Part shown: in pieces, positions 1-10,690 of the stretch
Numbering within the stretch: position 1 is the first letter of the stretch
Layout of the letters: each line of letters starts with the position of its first letter
Assembly: GCA_037127315.1 (NCBI GenBank)
Contig: JBBBDQ010001026.1
Span: forward strand, 7,484,501 to 7,548,500
Source: Ascarosepion bandense
Lineage: Eukaryota > Mollusca > Cephalopoda > Sepiida > Sepiidae
Length of the DNA: 64,000 nucleotides
Direction: 5' to 3'
Program-made: the position numbers and the translations under genes
The notes under the pieces: model-generated
Databases searched by the model: none
Told to the model about the DNA's origin: nothing
Seen by the model: the letters and a program-made list of their open reading frames with translations, nothing else

Positions 1-535
1 TCACTAGGTCTGACATTCACGGGTAGGACTCACCATACCACTTTAATAGTAGCAAACAACCCACATCCGCTCCGTATTACATTGGCGAGAAGTAAGTTCC
101 ACTCAAACATCTTCTTCCCGTAAACAAATACCCTGTGGAACACAGACCAAAAAGGATGTTTCCCTGATCGCTACCATCTTAAGCTGTTTAAGACTTGAGA
201 CAAGCACATTAAATGAAAGTAGCTATAAAACAAATGAAAATATAAACCTTAGTGAAACACACAATTGAAAAATAATATTGTTCTTCTTCAGATGATGTTT
301 TAAAAATAAATGGTGAAAAAGGTTTATTTTTTAAAATATTAGAAGAATCATGGTTATTTAGAAAATTAAAGGGTGCTTTTAGGAAGTTAAAAAATATTAT
401 TGTAGGTGTGTCGTCATTGCTTTATCAAAATTTAAGCTCTATATATTAATATTAAGTTCTACTTAATATTTTGCTTAGATATTAATAGTAAGCTTTGTAT
501 TGATCACTTTTGTGATATAAATACATGAACAGTGA
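1..535. other. AT-rich DNA without recognisable feature
   Basis: I see no long open frame, RNA gene or family repeat here. The stretch is strongly AT-rich from about position 180 onward. Confidence 0.4.
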
Positions 536-539
536 GTTT

Positions 540-1000
540 CCATCTATCTGTTCTTTAACTTTAAGACTACTTCGTTGTTTATGCACTCTATCCATACAAT
601 TCTCAGCATCCTTCTGTAGAACAATATTTTAACTTTTTCTTTCTGATTCTGACTATAAGTGTCATTCTGTTTCAATTTTCCTTAAGAATATTTCACTGCT
701 TACGTGCTCCTACAATGACATTCTTAGTATCCTTCTGTAGAACCATATTTCAACTTTTTCTTTCTGATTGTAAGTGCCATTTTTGTTTCCCTTTTCCTTA
801 AGAATATTTCGTTGCTTCTGCAATTCGTCCATCGAATTCTCAGCATCCTTCTGTAGAACGGCATTTCTTTCCGATTCTGATTATACGTCTCCTATTCGCT
901 TCCATTTTCCTTAGACTATTTCTACGCATTCCGTCCAATGATTTCTCTGCATCCTCCTGATAACGACCTCGGATTTCCATCAACAAATTATCCACCACAA
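540..1000 (-). repeat. Four ~115-bp tandem units derived from LINE-B
   Basis: The landmark CTCAGCATCC-TTCTGTAGAAC (reverse of the LINE-B coding stretch that reads FYRRML) recurs near 602, 723, 839 and 945, spaced 121, 116 and 106 bp, with the sequence between also shared. The units are diverged. One more unit lies in the opposite orientation at about 1781-1900. The source is the 3' half of the RTE-like LINE seen better at 15.8-16.4 kb. Confidence 0.7.
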
Positions 1001-1315
1001 CAAAGTGAACTGATCGCATTCGAAAACGATATAATAAATATTATAAAAGACAGAAAGAAAGAGAAACAAGATAAATAAACAATAAATTCCAAACCCAACT
1101 AAAAGAAAACTAAAAAAAATATTAATATCTCAGAAAACCTATCTATACAAACTGACAAATCTAGGAACATTTTTAAGATGAACACTAACGAATACAAAAT
1201 ATTATTTAAAAAGTAAATTACCAATTTTTATAAAATCACCGACAATAACATGGAAAACAACATAAACAAAGAAACCCCCTTGACAAAAAAAAAAAAAAGC
1301 CACTAAACAAAAACT
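1001..1315. other. AT-rich DNA, nothing recognised
   Basis: A-rich sequence with no repeat family or frame that I recognise, ending at a run of A just before the LINE-A fragment. Confidence 0.35.
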
Positions 1316-1675
1316 TGACAAGTTTTTACCGGTAAAATGCAACCGTAACTTCTACTCCAACAGTTTCTTTCCTCAAACTTCCCGAATGTGGAATTCTCTT
1401 CCACACGATTGCTTCCCCCGACGGCTACAATCTCCAGGAGTTTAAATGTAAGGTCAATAGACACCTCCTAACACACTAACCTGCTCCCATTTTATCAAAC
1501 ACTCTTCCCATCTGCCCAACCCTCATCGTCGGTATCCTTACTCATTTGTCACCTTCCTCCTGACATTTCCTATGTCTAACCACTCCTTTTCTTTACCTTC
1601 CCCTATGTAGCCCCATGCGCAATAGTGGCAGTGGAATGCCTTGCTTGGGGTGAGATGATTAAAAAAAAAAGAAAA
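1316..1675 (+). mobile_element. LINE-A (Jockey/CR1-like) 3' end with tail
   Basis: This 5'-truncated copy keeps the last part of the reverse-transcriptase ORF (a frame reading NRNFYSNSFFPQTSRMWNSLP) and then a C/T-rich 3' UTR. It closes with the tail GTAGCCCCATGCGC...GCCTTGCTTGGGGTGA and a poly-A run at about 1659-1671. The same C-terminal motif and tail recur at 44.6, 47.7, 59.6 and 62.1 kb, so this copy defines the complete 3' terminus. It is a dead fragment. Clade assignment (Jockey/CR1 group) rests on recalled motif style. Confidence 0.8.
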
Positions 1676-1715
1676 AGTGAATCAAGCAACTACCGAAAAC
1701 TTAACCATTTACTAA

Positions 1716-1776
1716 ACTCAGTCAGTTAAGTGCCATATGTGATACACGCTTTGGCGATCATGTCTCGAAAGTGTGC
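1716..1776 (-). mobile_element. SINE-A 3' fragment
   Basis: A short piece of the SINE-A body (CAGTCAGTTAAGTGCCATA, then the gatcatgtctcgaaag palindrome region) in reverse orientation, cut by LINE-B sequence. Better copies lie at 12.4, 38.3 and 58.7 kb. Confidence 0.7.
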
Positions 1777-2245
1777 ATAAGCAACGAAGTAGTCTTAAGG
1801 AAAATGGGAACAAAAAGGGCACTTACAATCAAAATCAGACAGAAAATGCTGAAATGTGGCTCTACAGAAGGATGCTGAGAATTCCATGGACTGAATGCGT
1901 AATGAAGGAAATAGTCTTAACGAAAAATAGAAAGAGAAATTGAACTTATAACCAGAAACAGAAAGAAAAACTGAGATTTATTGCACATTAAATAGAAAAG
2001 GAGTTTTGGAGACTTTGATACTCACGACACATATCGAATGCAAAAATGACCGGAGCAAAGAATGGGACGTCGACCTACCCAGTTTACGGGAATGTTTGAT
2101 AGAACGCTGAGTGGAAAGGACAGTTGACAAAACAAATATTACTAAAATCTGTAAGAGATAGGCAGTTGTGGAGATCTATATTCCCCAACGTCTAGAAATT
2201 ACACCTGAAAGATAGGAAAAATAATTATTCTAGACAAGAGGTATT
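1777..2245 (+). mobile_element. LINE-B (RTE-like) C-terminal fragment
   Basis: Sense copy of the LINE-B ORF end. It reads, with frameshifts, the motif MLKCGSTEGC/FYRRMLRI, the stretch equivalent to IRKRQLKFLGH, and the terminal ERQLWRSIF region followed by GAAAGATAGG. It holds many stops. It begins as an inverted copy of the unit that is tandemly repeated at 540-1000. Confidence 0.65.
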
Positions 2246-2317
2246 CTGATTAGGTTTATCTTTTATGTATTTTTATTGGACGGTTAAATGAGGAAACAAT
2301 GCTTTTTTTTTTTTTTT

Positions 2318-3094
2318 GGTGCCATGTCCTTTCAGGATGTAGGCGATCATGAATTTCTACTTGCCATTATCCCTTGTTCTTTTTAATATTTTTCTTCCTG
2401 GTATTTTTCCAAAAACCCGTTCCACCATCCACTTGCTCAAGCCCATCAAGGAGGTATCGTGCTGCTTTCCCCTGTCTGTCTTTGTCTCCCTCTACCCGTC
2501 CTGGGAGTATTCGTTTCTCCAAGCCTCCTTCGTCATTCAGTCAGTGAAGTACCATACGTGATACACGCTTGGGTGATCATGTCTCGAAAGAGACATGGTT
2601 GACTGGGCAGAAGGTTATCCTGCAGAAGGTTTCCATTACTTTCTCCGCTAGATTGGTTAGCCAGCCAAGGCTATAGAACCCAATCTCTCCGGTTAAATGG
2701 GTTAAATACCCATAACTGGAGGAAAGAGATAGATTAATACCTTTCCTAAGGGTATTTGCACGTAAGTGAATGCAAGGAATTCAACTGGAATTCGAACTAT
2801 TCATTACGTCCCCCCAAAATTTTTGTTGTCATTTCTTGATGCTAAGTTTAAGTTTCCATTTCGCTTGGATTTTCTCCAAAACATCGCCGTTGCTCACATA
2901 TTCAGTGCATGGTATCCTCATCATGTTTCTGGATATCCACATTTTGTTGCTTCGTGTAAATGCTGCACCTTTGAGGAGATCGTCCAGTATTCGCTGGCAT
3001 ATAGGAGGAGAGATATCACATAAAAATTCAGTACTCTTTTCTTTGTCTTCAACGAAATCCTGCTGCCTCTCTACGCATTTCTTTAAAGCATTGA
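2318..3094 (-). mobile_element. LINE-B fragment interrupted by SINE-A
   Basis: Reverse-orientation LINE-B: GTGCCATGTCCTTTCAGGA at 2320 corresponds to the ORF end and stop, and homology resumes at about 2813 (cccccaaaatttttgttgtc) and runs to 3094, where a Helitron begins. Residues equivalent to the RT C-terminal part are frame-broken. The SINE-A at 2531-2812 splits it, with short 'tcatt' sequence on both sides as the likely target duplication. Confidence 0.7.
2531..2812 (-). mobile_element. SINE-A copy inserted in LINE-B
   Basis: Near full SINE-A body without an intact tRNA head. In reverse it runs from AACTGGAATTCGAAC (B-box-like end), through the ctcttTCCtccagttatggg and tatagccttggctgg blocks, to the terminal gacatgatc...cacgtatggtactt. 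It lies cleanly inside LINE-B, so it is younger than that LINE. Confidence 0.8.
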
Positions 3095-3796
3095 TCTAAA
3101 CTTATTTATAAATAGAACTTTGTCTCTGTGTGTGTGTGTCCGTTACCTATAGACGCTGAAACGGCTGAACCGATTTTCTTAAAAATTTACACAGTTTTAC
3201 TATAAGCGACTGCGAGTGTTCTTAGCTAGGTTTTGTGTCGAGGCACCCCCGATTAATATCAAAAATAGATAATCGAAAAAATCGGGTTATAGAAGGAGTG
3301 GTCCGATTTTAATAAAATTTGATACACTCATAGACAAAGACATAAGAAACGATATTCAGAAGTTTCAAGGTCGCAGTTCTTACAATAGTGCAGAATATTC
3401 GATAATATGTATAAAAAAGGCAAGATGTTTGTGTGTGTTTATCTGCCTGCATGTCTGTAGTTTTTCAGGCCTTTCATTTTAGTTTTTGCTTCGGGTTTGA
3501 CTCTAAGTAGGTATAATTGTTGTTCTTAGTCTCAGCCATGATACTATTTACTCAGAGGACTTATTTAACCTTCAAAATTCCGTTTACGACGAAAAGACTT
3601 ATTTGATATCGATAACAGGAAATCAAAATTTGACTTACATCCATTCATCTTTCTTTCAGTCTACGGTTTCGCTTTAACTGGAAACAACTATTGCTTTTTA
3701 GTCTTTCGTGCCAACGTCCAAAGAGTCTGACTTCCAAGATCATGGATTAGGTTTAAAGCTTTCATTACACCCGAGCAACGCCGGGCTATACTGCCA

Positions 3797-3857
<61 letters not shown>

Positions 3858-3984
3858 GCGATTGGTAAATTGTCGCAAATATTTTATTATTTCAAATATT
3901 CTTTAGGCTGAGTTTGAGCTCCAGGACCATTGATTAGTTTTAAATTTTTCATTACACCCGAGCAACGCCGGGCTATACTGCTAG
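3095..3984 (+). mobile_element. Non-autonomous Helitron, doubled 3' end
   Basis: It begins A|TCTAAACTTATTTATAAAT and ends with the hairpin CCCGAGCAACGCCGGG, eight bases, then CTAG|T: the 5'-TC / 3'-hairpin-CTRR, A^T-inserted signature of Helitrons. No Rep/helicase coding is present. A first 3' end (CCAG variant) occurs at about 3770-3798, then an (AT)n tract, then a second 3' end finishing at 3984, so the terminus is duplicated around a microsatellite. Related copies: 20941, 26013, 33892 and reverse pieces at 44131 and 46979. Confidence 0.85.
3799..3854. repeat. (AT)n microsatellite inside Helitron
   Basis: About 27 AT dinucleotides between the two Helitron 3' ends, followed immediately by AAGGTGCGATTGGTAAATTG. 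Confidence 0.95.
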
Positions 3985-4432
3985 TTGGTAATAAATAGAT
4001 AACGTATAGTTGTCTGTTTCAATTTATGACGCCGACTGTCAGTTATCCGTGTTTCAGAGTTTCTTATACATTTTCATCTGCTGGACGCAGCAACGATTTT
4101 ATTCACAGTGAAATGCTCAGTTGAAGCTACAAATCAACACATAAGCCTTTTTTGTTGCATAACATGGATTTTATAAAGCTTTTGTTTGACGTCTGTTTTT
4201 GCTATTTTTCGAAAATTTGCTGTAGTGTTATAATTGTGGGATCTCTCTTGTTTTCTATGATAATGGACTCTACTTGAGTATATATATAGGCCTGCCAGAA
4301 TAAAAATGTTATCGTATGGATCCGTAAGTTACACATAGAATACCGCGTCAGTTGGTATAGTAGCTCTGAGCTCCACTCAGCCAGAATAATATTACACGGA
4401 TATACTATTTCCAGCACGGCTTCATTCAAAAA

Positions 4433-4469
<37 letters not shown>

Positions 4470-4473
<4 letters not shown>

Positions 4474-4724
4474 GAAAACTCAACATTTCAATTGGTTATA
4501 AAGTATAATTCATTTCTATGAGCTTAATTTTCTCATTTCATCAGACCTTACAATATTCCTTCCATTTGGTACGAAAAGTTTTACCAGATATGATGCTTAT
4601 TCCGGCAAAATTTTTCATACCAATTGAAAGGCATTTCTTAAGGTTTGACGTAATGAGCTAATTCAGCTCATAGAAATGAATTATAATTTATAACCATTTG
4701 AAATGACATCTTGAGTTTTCCTTT
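4470..4724. mobile_element. Short foldback element / MITE
   Basis: Inverted terminal arms of about 55 bp: AAAGGAAAACTCAACATTTC at the left and its complement GAAATGACATCTTGAGTTTT at the right, continuing through the tataattcatttctatgagct block. The centre is about 130 bp with no coding. It sits directly after an (AT)n run and inside the LTR at 4233-5059. I see no clear target duplication, so the superfamily is open. Confidence 0.75.
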
Positions 4725-4840
4725 AAAAATATCATATTGCTCTGGATAATATCCATTGAGCTCTCTATATAGATATGACACTTAATATTTTGTATTAAGT
4801 TAATCTTGGATTATCCTCACGTTTACGGACTGGACATCTA

Positions 4841-4842
4841 CA

Positions 4843-4917
<75 letters not shown>

Positions 4918-4921
4918 ATAT
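4841..4921. repeat. (CA)n(TA)n microsatellite
   Basis: Compound dinucleotide run, CA then TA, within the diverged LTR. Confidence 0.95.
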
Positions 4922-5513
4922 TCCTTACTAATCGTATTCATGGATTACTAACGTGCGTTCTAGTTTGTGTCTTTACGTTTAATACAAAGTAATTTTCTAT
5001 CTCAAATACCTGTTTTGTTGTTCATCATTTTCTGCGGTTCCTCACCCGTATCCACACCAAGTTATGGGAAAATTCGCCGCAAAGTTGTAGTTAACGGTTT
5101 GTGCTGGAAGTAAGAAACGGAACAAGAAGGTAGGTTCAAAACAGTGTAACAAGAAACAAGATATTAAAAGGAAGTGTTAATAAAAAGTAATATAGAAATA
5201 AGTAATACCGAAGGTATTATTACGCTGCTTATTGCCTGACTGGTAGATGCCGTTAACTGCCTTTCGTTAACTGCTGTTAACTAGCTTCGTTACCTGCTCT
5301 CGTTAACGGCCTTTGTTAACTCCTCTCCGGAAGTCACGCAGGTAATCACATATAACAAAAGGAAGTGTCCGTTCCTCGTAGGAGGTGCCATAACAACGTC
5401 GGACATTGTAATTGAGATCTGACAGTGAAGGAAAATTAAGGAAGGTAGAAATAGCTTGTAGAGAGTTTGTGTGTACACGGATGGCAGAACATTGTAAGAG
5501 TGTTGATTTTCTA

Positions 5514-5643
5514 AGCCCCGCTCACATGTGGCACTAAGCCGAAGGTATGGGGTACCAAGCGAGGATTGAACTCACTACTCAGTTGTAATAGGTTCTAGCG
5601 TGACAAGCATGCTAACCATTGCACTACGTGGAGGTGCCCATAG
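5514..5643 (-). mobile_element. SINE-C, tRNA-derived head
   Basis: On the minus strand: an A-box-like GTAGTGCAATGGTTAGCATG and a B-box-like GAGTTCAATCCTCG, placed at tRNA spacing, followed by a short tail TACCCCATACCTTCGGC. A second copy is at 31530-31642. Both lack a CCA or clean acceptor stem, so this is a tRNA-derived SINE or tRNA-like repeat rather than a tRNA gene. Confidence 0.6.
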
Positions 5644-5659
5644 AATGTGAGAGAGATTG

Positions 5660-5755
5660 TATAGCGATAAAAATTGCTAATATTTACAAGAGATAGGAAG
5701 TTGTGGAGTAAAGATCGCCCACTTTGAAAGTGACACGGCACATAAAAGTAGAAAA
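5660..5755 (+). mobile_element. LINE-B extreme 3' fragment
   Basis: AGAGATAGGAAGTTGTGGAG... through GTGACACGGCACATA matches the C-terminal codons and stop of LINE-B (DRETWRTM..., GQGT-stop) seen at 15.8 kb. Confidence 0.6.
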
Positions 5756-5793
5756 AAGCAGGAAAAAAAAGAACGAATAAGAAGGAGGAGGAC

Positions 5794-5845
<52 letters not shown>
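5794..5845. repeat. (AAT)n microsatellite
   Basis: About 17 AAT trinucleotides preceding the R2-group LINE relic. Confidence 0.95.
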
Positions 5846-7090
5846 TTTCAAGGTGAATATTTGTCTCCCTTACTATTTTACATATCATTAATAGCATTAA
5901 CCAGTCAACTTAACAAGACAAAATATGTTTATAAAATAGCTCAAAAGAAAATAAGCCATCTATTTTACATGGATGACTTAAAGTTGTATGCTAAGAATGG
6001 TAATAAACTGGAAGGTCTTCTGCAAACTGTAAAATGCTTCTGTGAAGACATTGGAATGAAATTCAATTTGAATAAATGTGCTAAAGCTACAGTTTTATGT
6101 GGATCACTACAACAAAAATCCTCAATTAGCTTAGACCCTGCTGTAACAATATGACAATTAAAGCCAGAAGAAACTTATAAATACTTAGGTGTAAACGAGA
6201 GTAAAATAATTCACCATAAAAAATGAAAGAATCAGTTCGTAAAGAGTACTATAGAAGGCTATGACTGATGTTAAAACTGAATTGAATTCTTAGAACAGAA
6301 TTATGAAGAGATGAAATAACGCAGGCAAGACAAACCAGAACGTGCGAATAAACCCAATGTTGATGAAGTTAATAGTCATCGATGGTTCCGTGCACTGGAT
6401 TAAAGTCTGAAAATGAAGGCTTTATTCTTGCAGCGCAAGACCAAAGTCTTTTCACAAGGAACTTTCAGGCAAATATTATACATAATAATGTGGATCCAAA
6501 ATGCAGGTTCTGTGATAAATATTAAGAAACAATAGACCATATAATCTCAGGATGTTCTGTACTTGACCCAAATAAATATAAAAATCATCACGGTAGAGTA
6601 GGGCAATATTTACATTGGACAATGTGCAAACACTATGGGAAATCTGTATACAAACACTGGTATGAACATCACCTAACAACGATTACAGAAATCCCATTGT
6701 ATGGGATTGCACCATCTACACAGATAGAAAAATTGAAGCAAATAGGCCGGACATTATTGTTAAAAACCAAAAAGAAAAATCTTGCCTATTAATTGATATG
6801 GCTTGTCCAGCAAATTGTAACATAGCAACCAAGAAATTCGAAATACTGTCAAAATATAAAGACCTGGAAATTGAAATAGAAAAAAATGTGGAAATTGAAA
6901 ATGATTATCAAAGTAGTGATAGTAGGTGCAAATGGAATGATAAAAAATGGAACAAAACAACACAATGAAAGAATCCCTGAAAACCCCAGATTAACAGATA
7001 TACAAAAATGTTCTTGTTAAGTACAGCCCACACACTAAGGGGAACTTTGTCTATGTAACGCTAGGGATATTAGGGGAGATAGAAAAAACA
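5846..7090 (+). pseudogene. R2/R4-group LINE relic with RLE endonuclease
   Basis: A decayed C-terminal two-thirds of a non-LTR retrotransposon polyprotein. Directly visible: a 97-residue open frame (5861-6154) starting MSPLLFYISLIAL with the RT catalytic box FYMDDLKLYAKN near 5962; a zinc-knuckle-like CRFC...HIISGC near 6501-6557; then RPDIIVKN...CLLIDMACP near 6743-6806, which fits the R/K-PD-x(10-14)-D motif of the restriction-like endonuclease in the R2, R4/Dong, NeSL and Hero clades; and a terminal VGANGMIKNGT block near 6920. Several frameshifts and stops separate these blocks, so it is inactive. Clade is inferred from domain order. Confidence 0.8.
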
Positions 7091-7845
7091 TAAAATGGAG
7101 CCATAACGACACACCACGACATACCTTAGGTCTTCCCGCTGACTTGGTAGGTACTGCGACCATAGCAGAAATCAAATATGATGAAAAATGACAACATAAT
7201 AATAATGATTTGTTAAGTGATCGTCGTCAATTTCTAAGCTTTATTTCGAGAGATAAAACTATCTCTTCCTAACCATCATATCAATGTTGGACGATACTGT
7301 TATACATTTTTCTTATTTCATTAATGAATACGGCAGGCCACTTCGGCGCCTTTGAGCCACTGTTTAAGATAATGTCACAAAATATCCCTGATCTAAATAC
7401 TTGTATTTGTAAGGATAAAGCAGAAATGACGGAGAAAAGAAAAAATGTTTAAAAAGAAAGAAATTATGAAGGAAAGAAAACACTTTCTTAACAAAGAAAA
7501 TTCTGAAAAAGATAAGAAAGAAAACAAAATGGAAAACAGACTTAGGAATATTTATATGACATTTGCATATATTTGGCCCCACGGTCGTAAGGAAACATAA
7601 GTGAATTCATTCAATCTCCTGCCTATATTTACGGTGCGGTACTATGGATTCATGTTGGGATCTCTTCCTAATCAATAAAAATGGTCAGTCTGAGATCTCA
7701 TGTTCATATGTTTGTTCTTCTAGACAGAAAGATAAACATTTGACTGCATCCATTGAGCAAGTGATAATAATTCTTTCTTTCATTTTTGCTTTATTACTGA
7801 TACGTTTTTGTTTTATATTTGGTTCATAAATATATACACATACAT

Positions 7846-7908
7846 ATAGGAAAAACTAATAAAAAGTTGTAAGTTTAAAATGTATTTTTTACAGTATTTA
7901 TTTGTTTC

Positions 7909-7965
<57 letters not shown>

Positions 7966-8396
7966 ATATTTCAGACCGGCCTCGGCCTTTCATCAGAAAC
8001 AAATGATTTTAAAATTTAAACTAGAAGCGTTCGTCGCGAGAGCGTTCGTATGAGAGACGTTTACATCACGTGACGTAGAAAGAGATAGAGTTACTTTTTA
8101 ATATGTGTAAACGTAAACCTATCTCTAATAATACTTATAAATTTTGTTTTAAAGAAAATGTTTTTAAGTGTATCTAAAAAATGTTTAACTATTGAAATAT
8201 TTATAAAGATTCAAAACACCTAAGTCCCTATTTAAAATTAGCCTGTATGTATTTAATTTTAAAATCCAGTATTTTTCTTTCTTTCTGCGTGAGTATGTAG
8301 AACTAAAATCGGAATCTATAAGTAAACATTTGCAGTTTTTCAAAAAAAAAAACCCAAACATTTTGAAACTTACAACTTTTTAATAATTTTTCCTAT
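7846..8396. mobile_element. Foldback element with (AT)n and hammerhead-like core
   Basis: Inverted arms of about 38 bp: TAGGAAAAACTAATAAAAAG at the left and its near-complement CTTTTTAATAATTTTTCCTA at the right. Inside is a 50-bp (AT)n run followed by a hammerhead-like core on the minus strand, then about 350 bp of unrecognised sequence. The combination of arms, AT run and ribozyme motif recalls the foldback elements at 17.7 and 27.8 kb, but the sequence is different. Confidence 0.65.
7955..8000 (-). ncRNA. Hammerhead-like motif (diverged)
   Basis: On the minus strand CTGATGA (7996-7990) and GAAA (7972-7969) are joined by a helix II that can pair AGGCC with GGTCT. Helix III would form from the adjoining AT repeat. 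I cannot define a convincing helix I, so activity is doubtful. Confidence 0.4.
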
Positions 8397-8429
8397 ACAT
8401 ATTAAGACAGTATACGTGGACCATCATTA

Positions 8430-8548
<119 letters not shown>

Positions 8549-8821
8549 TTAAGTCGTATCCTTGTTAATTTGTAAGGTAAATTCCATGGGGAGTCGTAGT
8601 TCGATAAGAACTCATTGTTAGAATTTAAAGTTTTGTAATGAAAATAAATTGGAATAAACTGAAAATCCATTGATGGTGATTTATTTCTAGAATATCTTAA
8701 AGAGATCATTATCCTTTATAAAACATTTTTTTTTAAAATCATATTTCCTTCAAAAATATATTACTCTGGTCAGACTGAAACTTTGTATAAAAATGAATTG
8801 GCTAGATTTATCCAGATGGAG

Positions 8822-8822
<1 letters not shown>

Positions 8823-8882
<60 letters not shown>
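8823..8882. repeat. (AT)n microsatellite
   Basis: About 29 AT units directly 5' of the tRNA-like palindrome. Confidence 0.95.
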
Positions 8883-8885
<3 letters not shown>

Positions 8886-8905
8886 ATATACACGCAAAAA
8901 AGTCT

Positions 8906-9045
8906 GCTTTCTTCTATCGAGCACCCATAGCCCAGCGGTAGAATTGCCGACTGACGCCAAGTCGGTCTGGGTTAAAAAGCTTTGAAACCCGACCGAAATG
9001 GCGTCAGTCGGCGACTCTACCCCTGGGCTACGGGCGTTCACTCGA
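8906..9045. repeat. Head-to-head pair of tRNA-like modules (palindrome)
   Basis: The left arm (GCACCCATAGCCCAGCGGTA..., 8921 on) and the right arm (ending CCCTGGGCTACGGGCGTTC, to about 9040) are imperfect inverted copies of the tRNA-like head of the tRNA-HHR family, meeting at TTAAAAAGCTTT. Each arm has an A-box-like and B-box-like motif. The ribozyme part of the family is missing from both halves. Confidence 0.75.
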
Positions 9046-9395
9046 AATTATAATTTATTCATCGTTTGTTGATATTTTTAAGTTCATTTTTGTACAAAAT
9101 TTGTCATTTGTATATCAAGAATTTTGTAAAATACACGTAACCATGTCCAACTATTAAATAGCTTCAGAATAAAGAAAGAAAGAAATAAAGAAAGAAAGGA
9201 TAAAAGAAAAAAAGAAAAAGCGAAAGGAAGCAGTGCATATAATACAGAATAAGAATACATGAAAACAAAAAATGAAATAAAATTATTAAATGGAAAAAGA
9301 ATAAATAACAACTGATTGAAAGAAATATAAGATAAAATGGCTTCTTTTCTCGTTTAACAAACAATATTCAGTCTGAGATTTCTAAAAAAAAAGAA

Positions 9396-9995
9396 TTTTT
9401 TTTTTTTAATCATATCACCCCAAGCAAGGCGGTGACGCCACTGATGCGCATGGGGTTACTTAAGAGTAGAATGATTGGAAAAGAGAAAGCCGGGAACTAC
9501 ATCCTAAACAGGAAACAAGGGATGAGCCTCTTCATCTGTTCAATAGACGTGGGTGGAGTGTGAACCGGGCGATAGTTAAATCTATCTACTCCAATTGAGA
9601 ACAAAAAAAGAGAAAAGAAAAAAAAATGAAAGAAGATTGGGGGAAAAAAAAACGAAAAAAAAACCGGGAACCACGTCTTAAACAGGAAACAAGGGATGAG
9701 CCTCTTCACCTGTTCAATAGACGTGGGTGGAGTGTGAACCGGGCGATAGTTAAGTCTATCTACTCCAATTGAGAACAAGAAAAAAAAAGGAAAAAGTGAA
9801 AGAAGATTGGGGGAAAAAAAAAAGAAAAAGAAAAGAAAAGCCGGGAACCACGTCCTAAACAGGAAACAAGGGATGAGCCTCTTCACCTGTTCAATAGACG
9901 CGGGTGGAGTGTGAACCGGGCGATAGTTAAGTCTATCTACTCCAATTGAGAACAAAAAAAAGAGAAAAGAAAAAAAAGTATGAAAGAGAAAGAAA
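9396..9995 (-). mobile_element. SINE-T array, three units, LINE-A-like tail
   Basis: Reverse orientation: the tail (poly-T, atCACCCCAAGCAAGGCGG..., 9410-9460) then three units, each containing CCTAAACAGGAAACAAGGG, the caatagacgtgggtggag block and ggcgatagtta, spaced about 180 bp apart by purine-rich spacer. A 222-codon frame across it is a by-product of the repeat. The tail matches LINE-A's 3' end, so the element is probably mobilised by that LINE. Confidence 0.75.
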
Positions 9996-10400
9996 GAAGC
10001 AGAATAAAAAAGTTGAGTCAAAAAGATTTTGAAGAAAAAAACGAAGAATGAAATGAAAATGTATTTAAAGAGAAAGATTGAAAGAAATAAGAAAAGAATC
10101 AATGAATGAATCCGAAGAAAGAAAAAAGACAAAAAAGTGTTTGAGGAGAAAAAAAATGATTTCAAAATAAGTGTATGAAAAGATATAAAGAAGAAAATAA
10201 GGAAACAAATGAATATATAAAGAATAAAAATTTGAAGCGAGGAAAAAAAGATGAATTAAAAAGGGAAGGAGAAAATAATGGAATAAAACTGACGTGTAGA
10301 AAACGAAACCGAAAAATAATTTAAAGCGGAAATTTGAATGAAAATCAAAGTTATTCATGGAAGAAAGAAAAGAAATAAGAGAATTCGACGACTAGGGAGG
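9996..10400. other. Purine-rich (A/G) stretch
   Basis: Strongly strand-asymmetric A/G-rich sequence continuing from the SINE-T spacer. No gene or family repeat is seen. Confidence 0.4.
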
Positions 10401-10618
10401 ATGAAAGAGAGTTGAGGATTGAATTCCAAGAAATAGAAATGTCGAGACATGACAAACCCCCAACCCTGCAAAAAGCCGAAGAATGATTTGGCAAAATCTA
10501 CTCAACAACCAACGAAGCAATTCATCGTTCCATTGACGTAAGCAAATGAAGAGCGAAGGTATGGTTTGTTGGATAACCTTTGTGTATACTTCAGAGGAAC
10601 CAGATATAAACTGCATAT

Positions 10619-10625
10619 TGTGAGT

Positions 10626-10657
<32 letters not shown>

Positions 10658-10690
10658 AAATGTGCATATGTGCGTATGTGCATGTATATA
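10619..10690. repeat. (GT)n microsatellite
   Basis: GT/GA run grading into tgtgcatatgtgcgtatg. Confidence 0.9.

Larger units (their letters stand above)
4233..5059 (+). mobile_element. Diverged solo LTR with nested foldback element
   Basis: The left part (TTGTGGGATCTCTC..., GTAGCTCTGAGCTCCACTCAG) and the right part (GCGTTCTAGTTTGTG..., TTCTGCGGTTCCTCACCCG, CCACACCA) align block by block with the well-bounded solo LTR at 57741-58120. A foldback element (4470-4724) and CA/TA microsatellites lie inside it. Ends are degraded, so the boundaries are approximate. Confidence 0.65.

Noticed and set aside
4530..4560. CTGATGA on the minus strand as another hammerhead
   Set aside because: No helix II or correctly spaced GAAA follows. 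The same applies to CTGATGA-like matches near 58250, 61670, 62865 and 63695.
9497..10165. 222-codon open frame on the minus strand
   Set aside because: It runs through the SINE-T array and purine-rich spacers; low-complexity Phe/Leu/Ser protein repeated with the DNA unit. A repeat artefact, not a gene.
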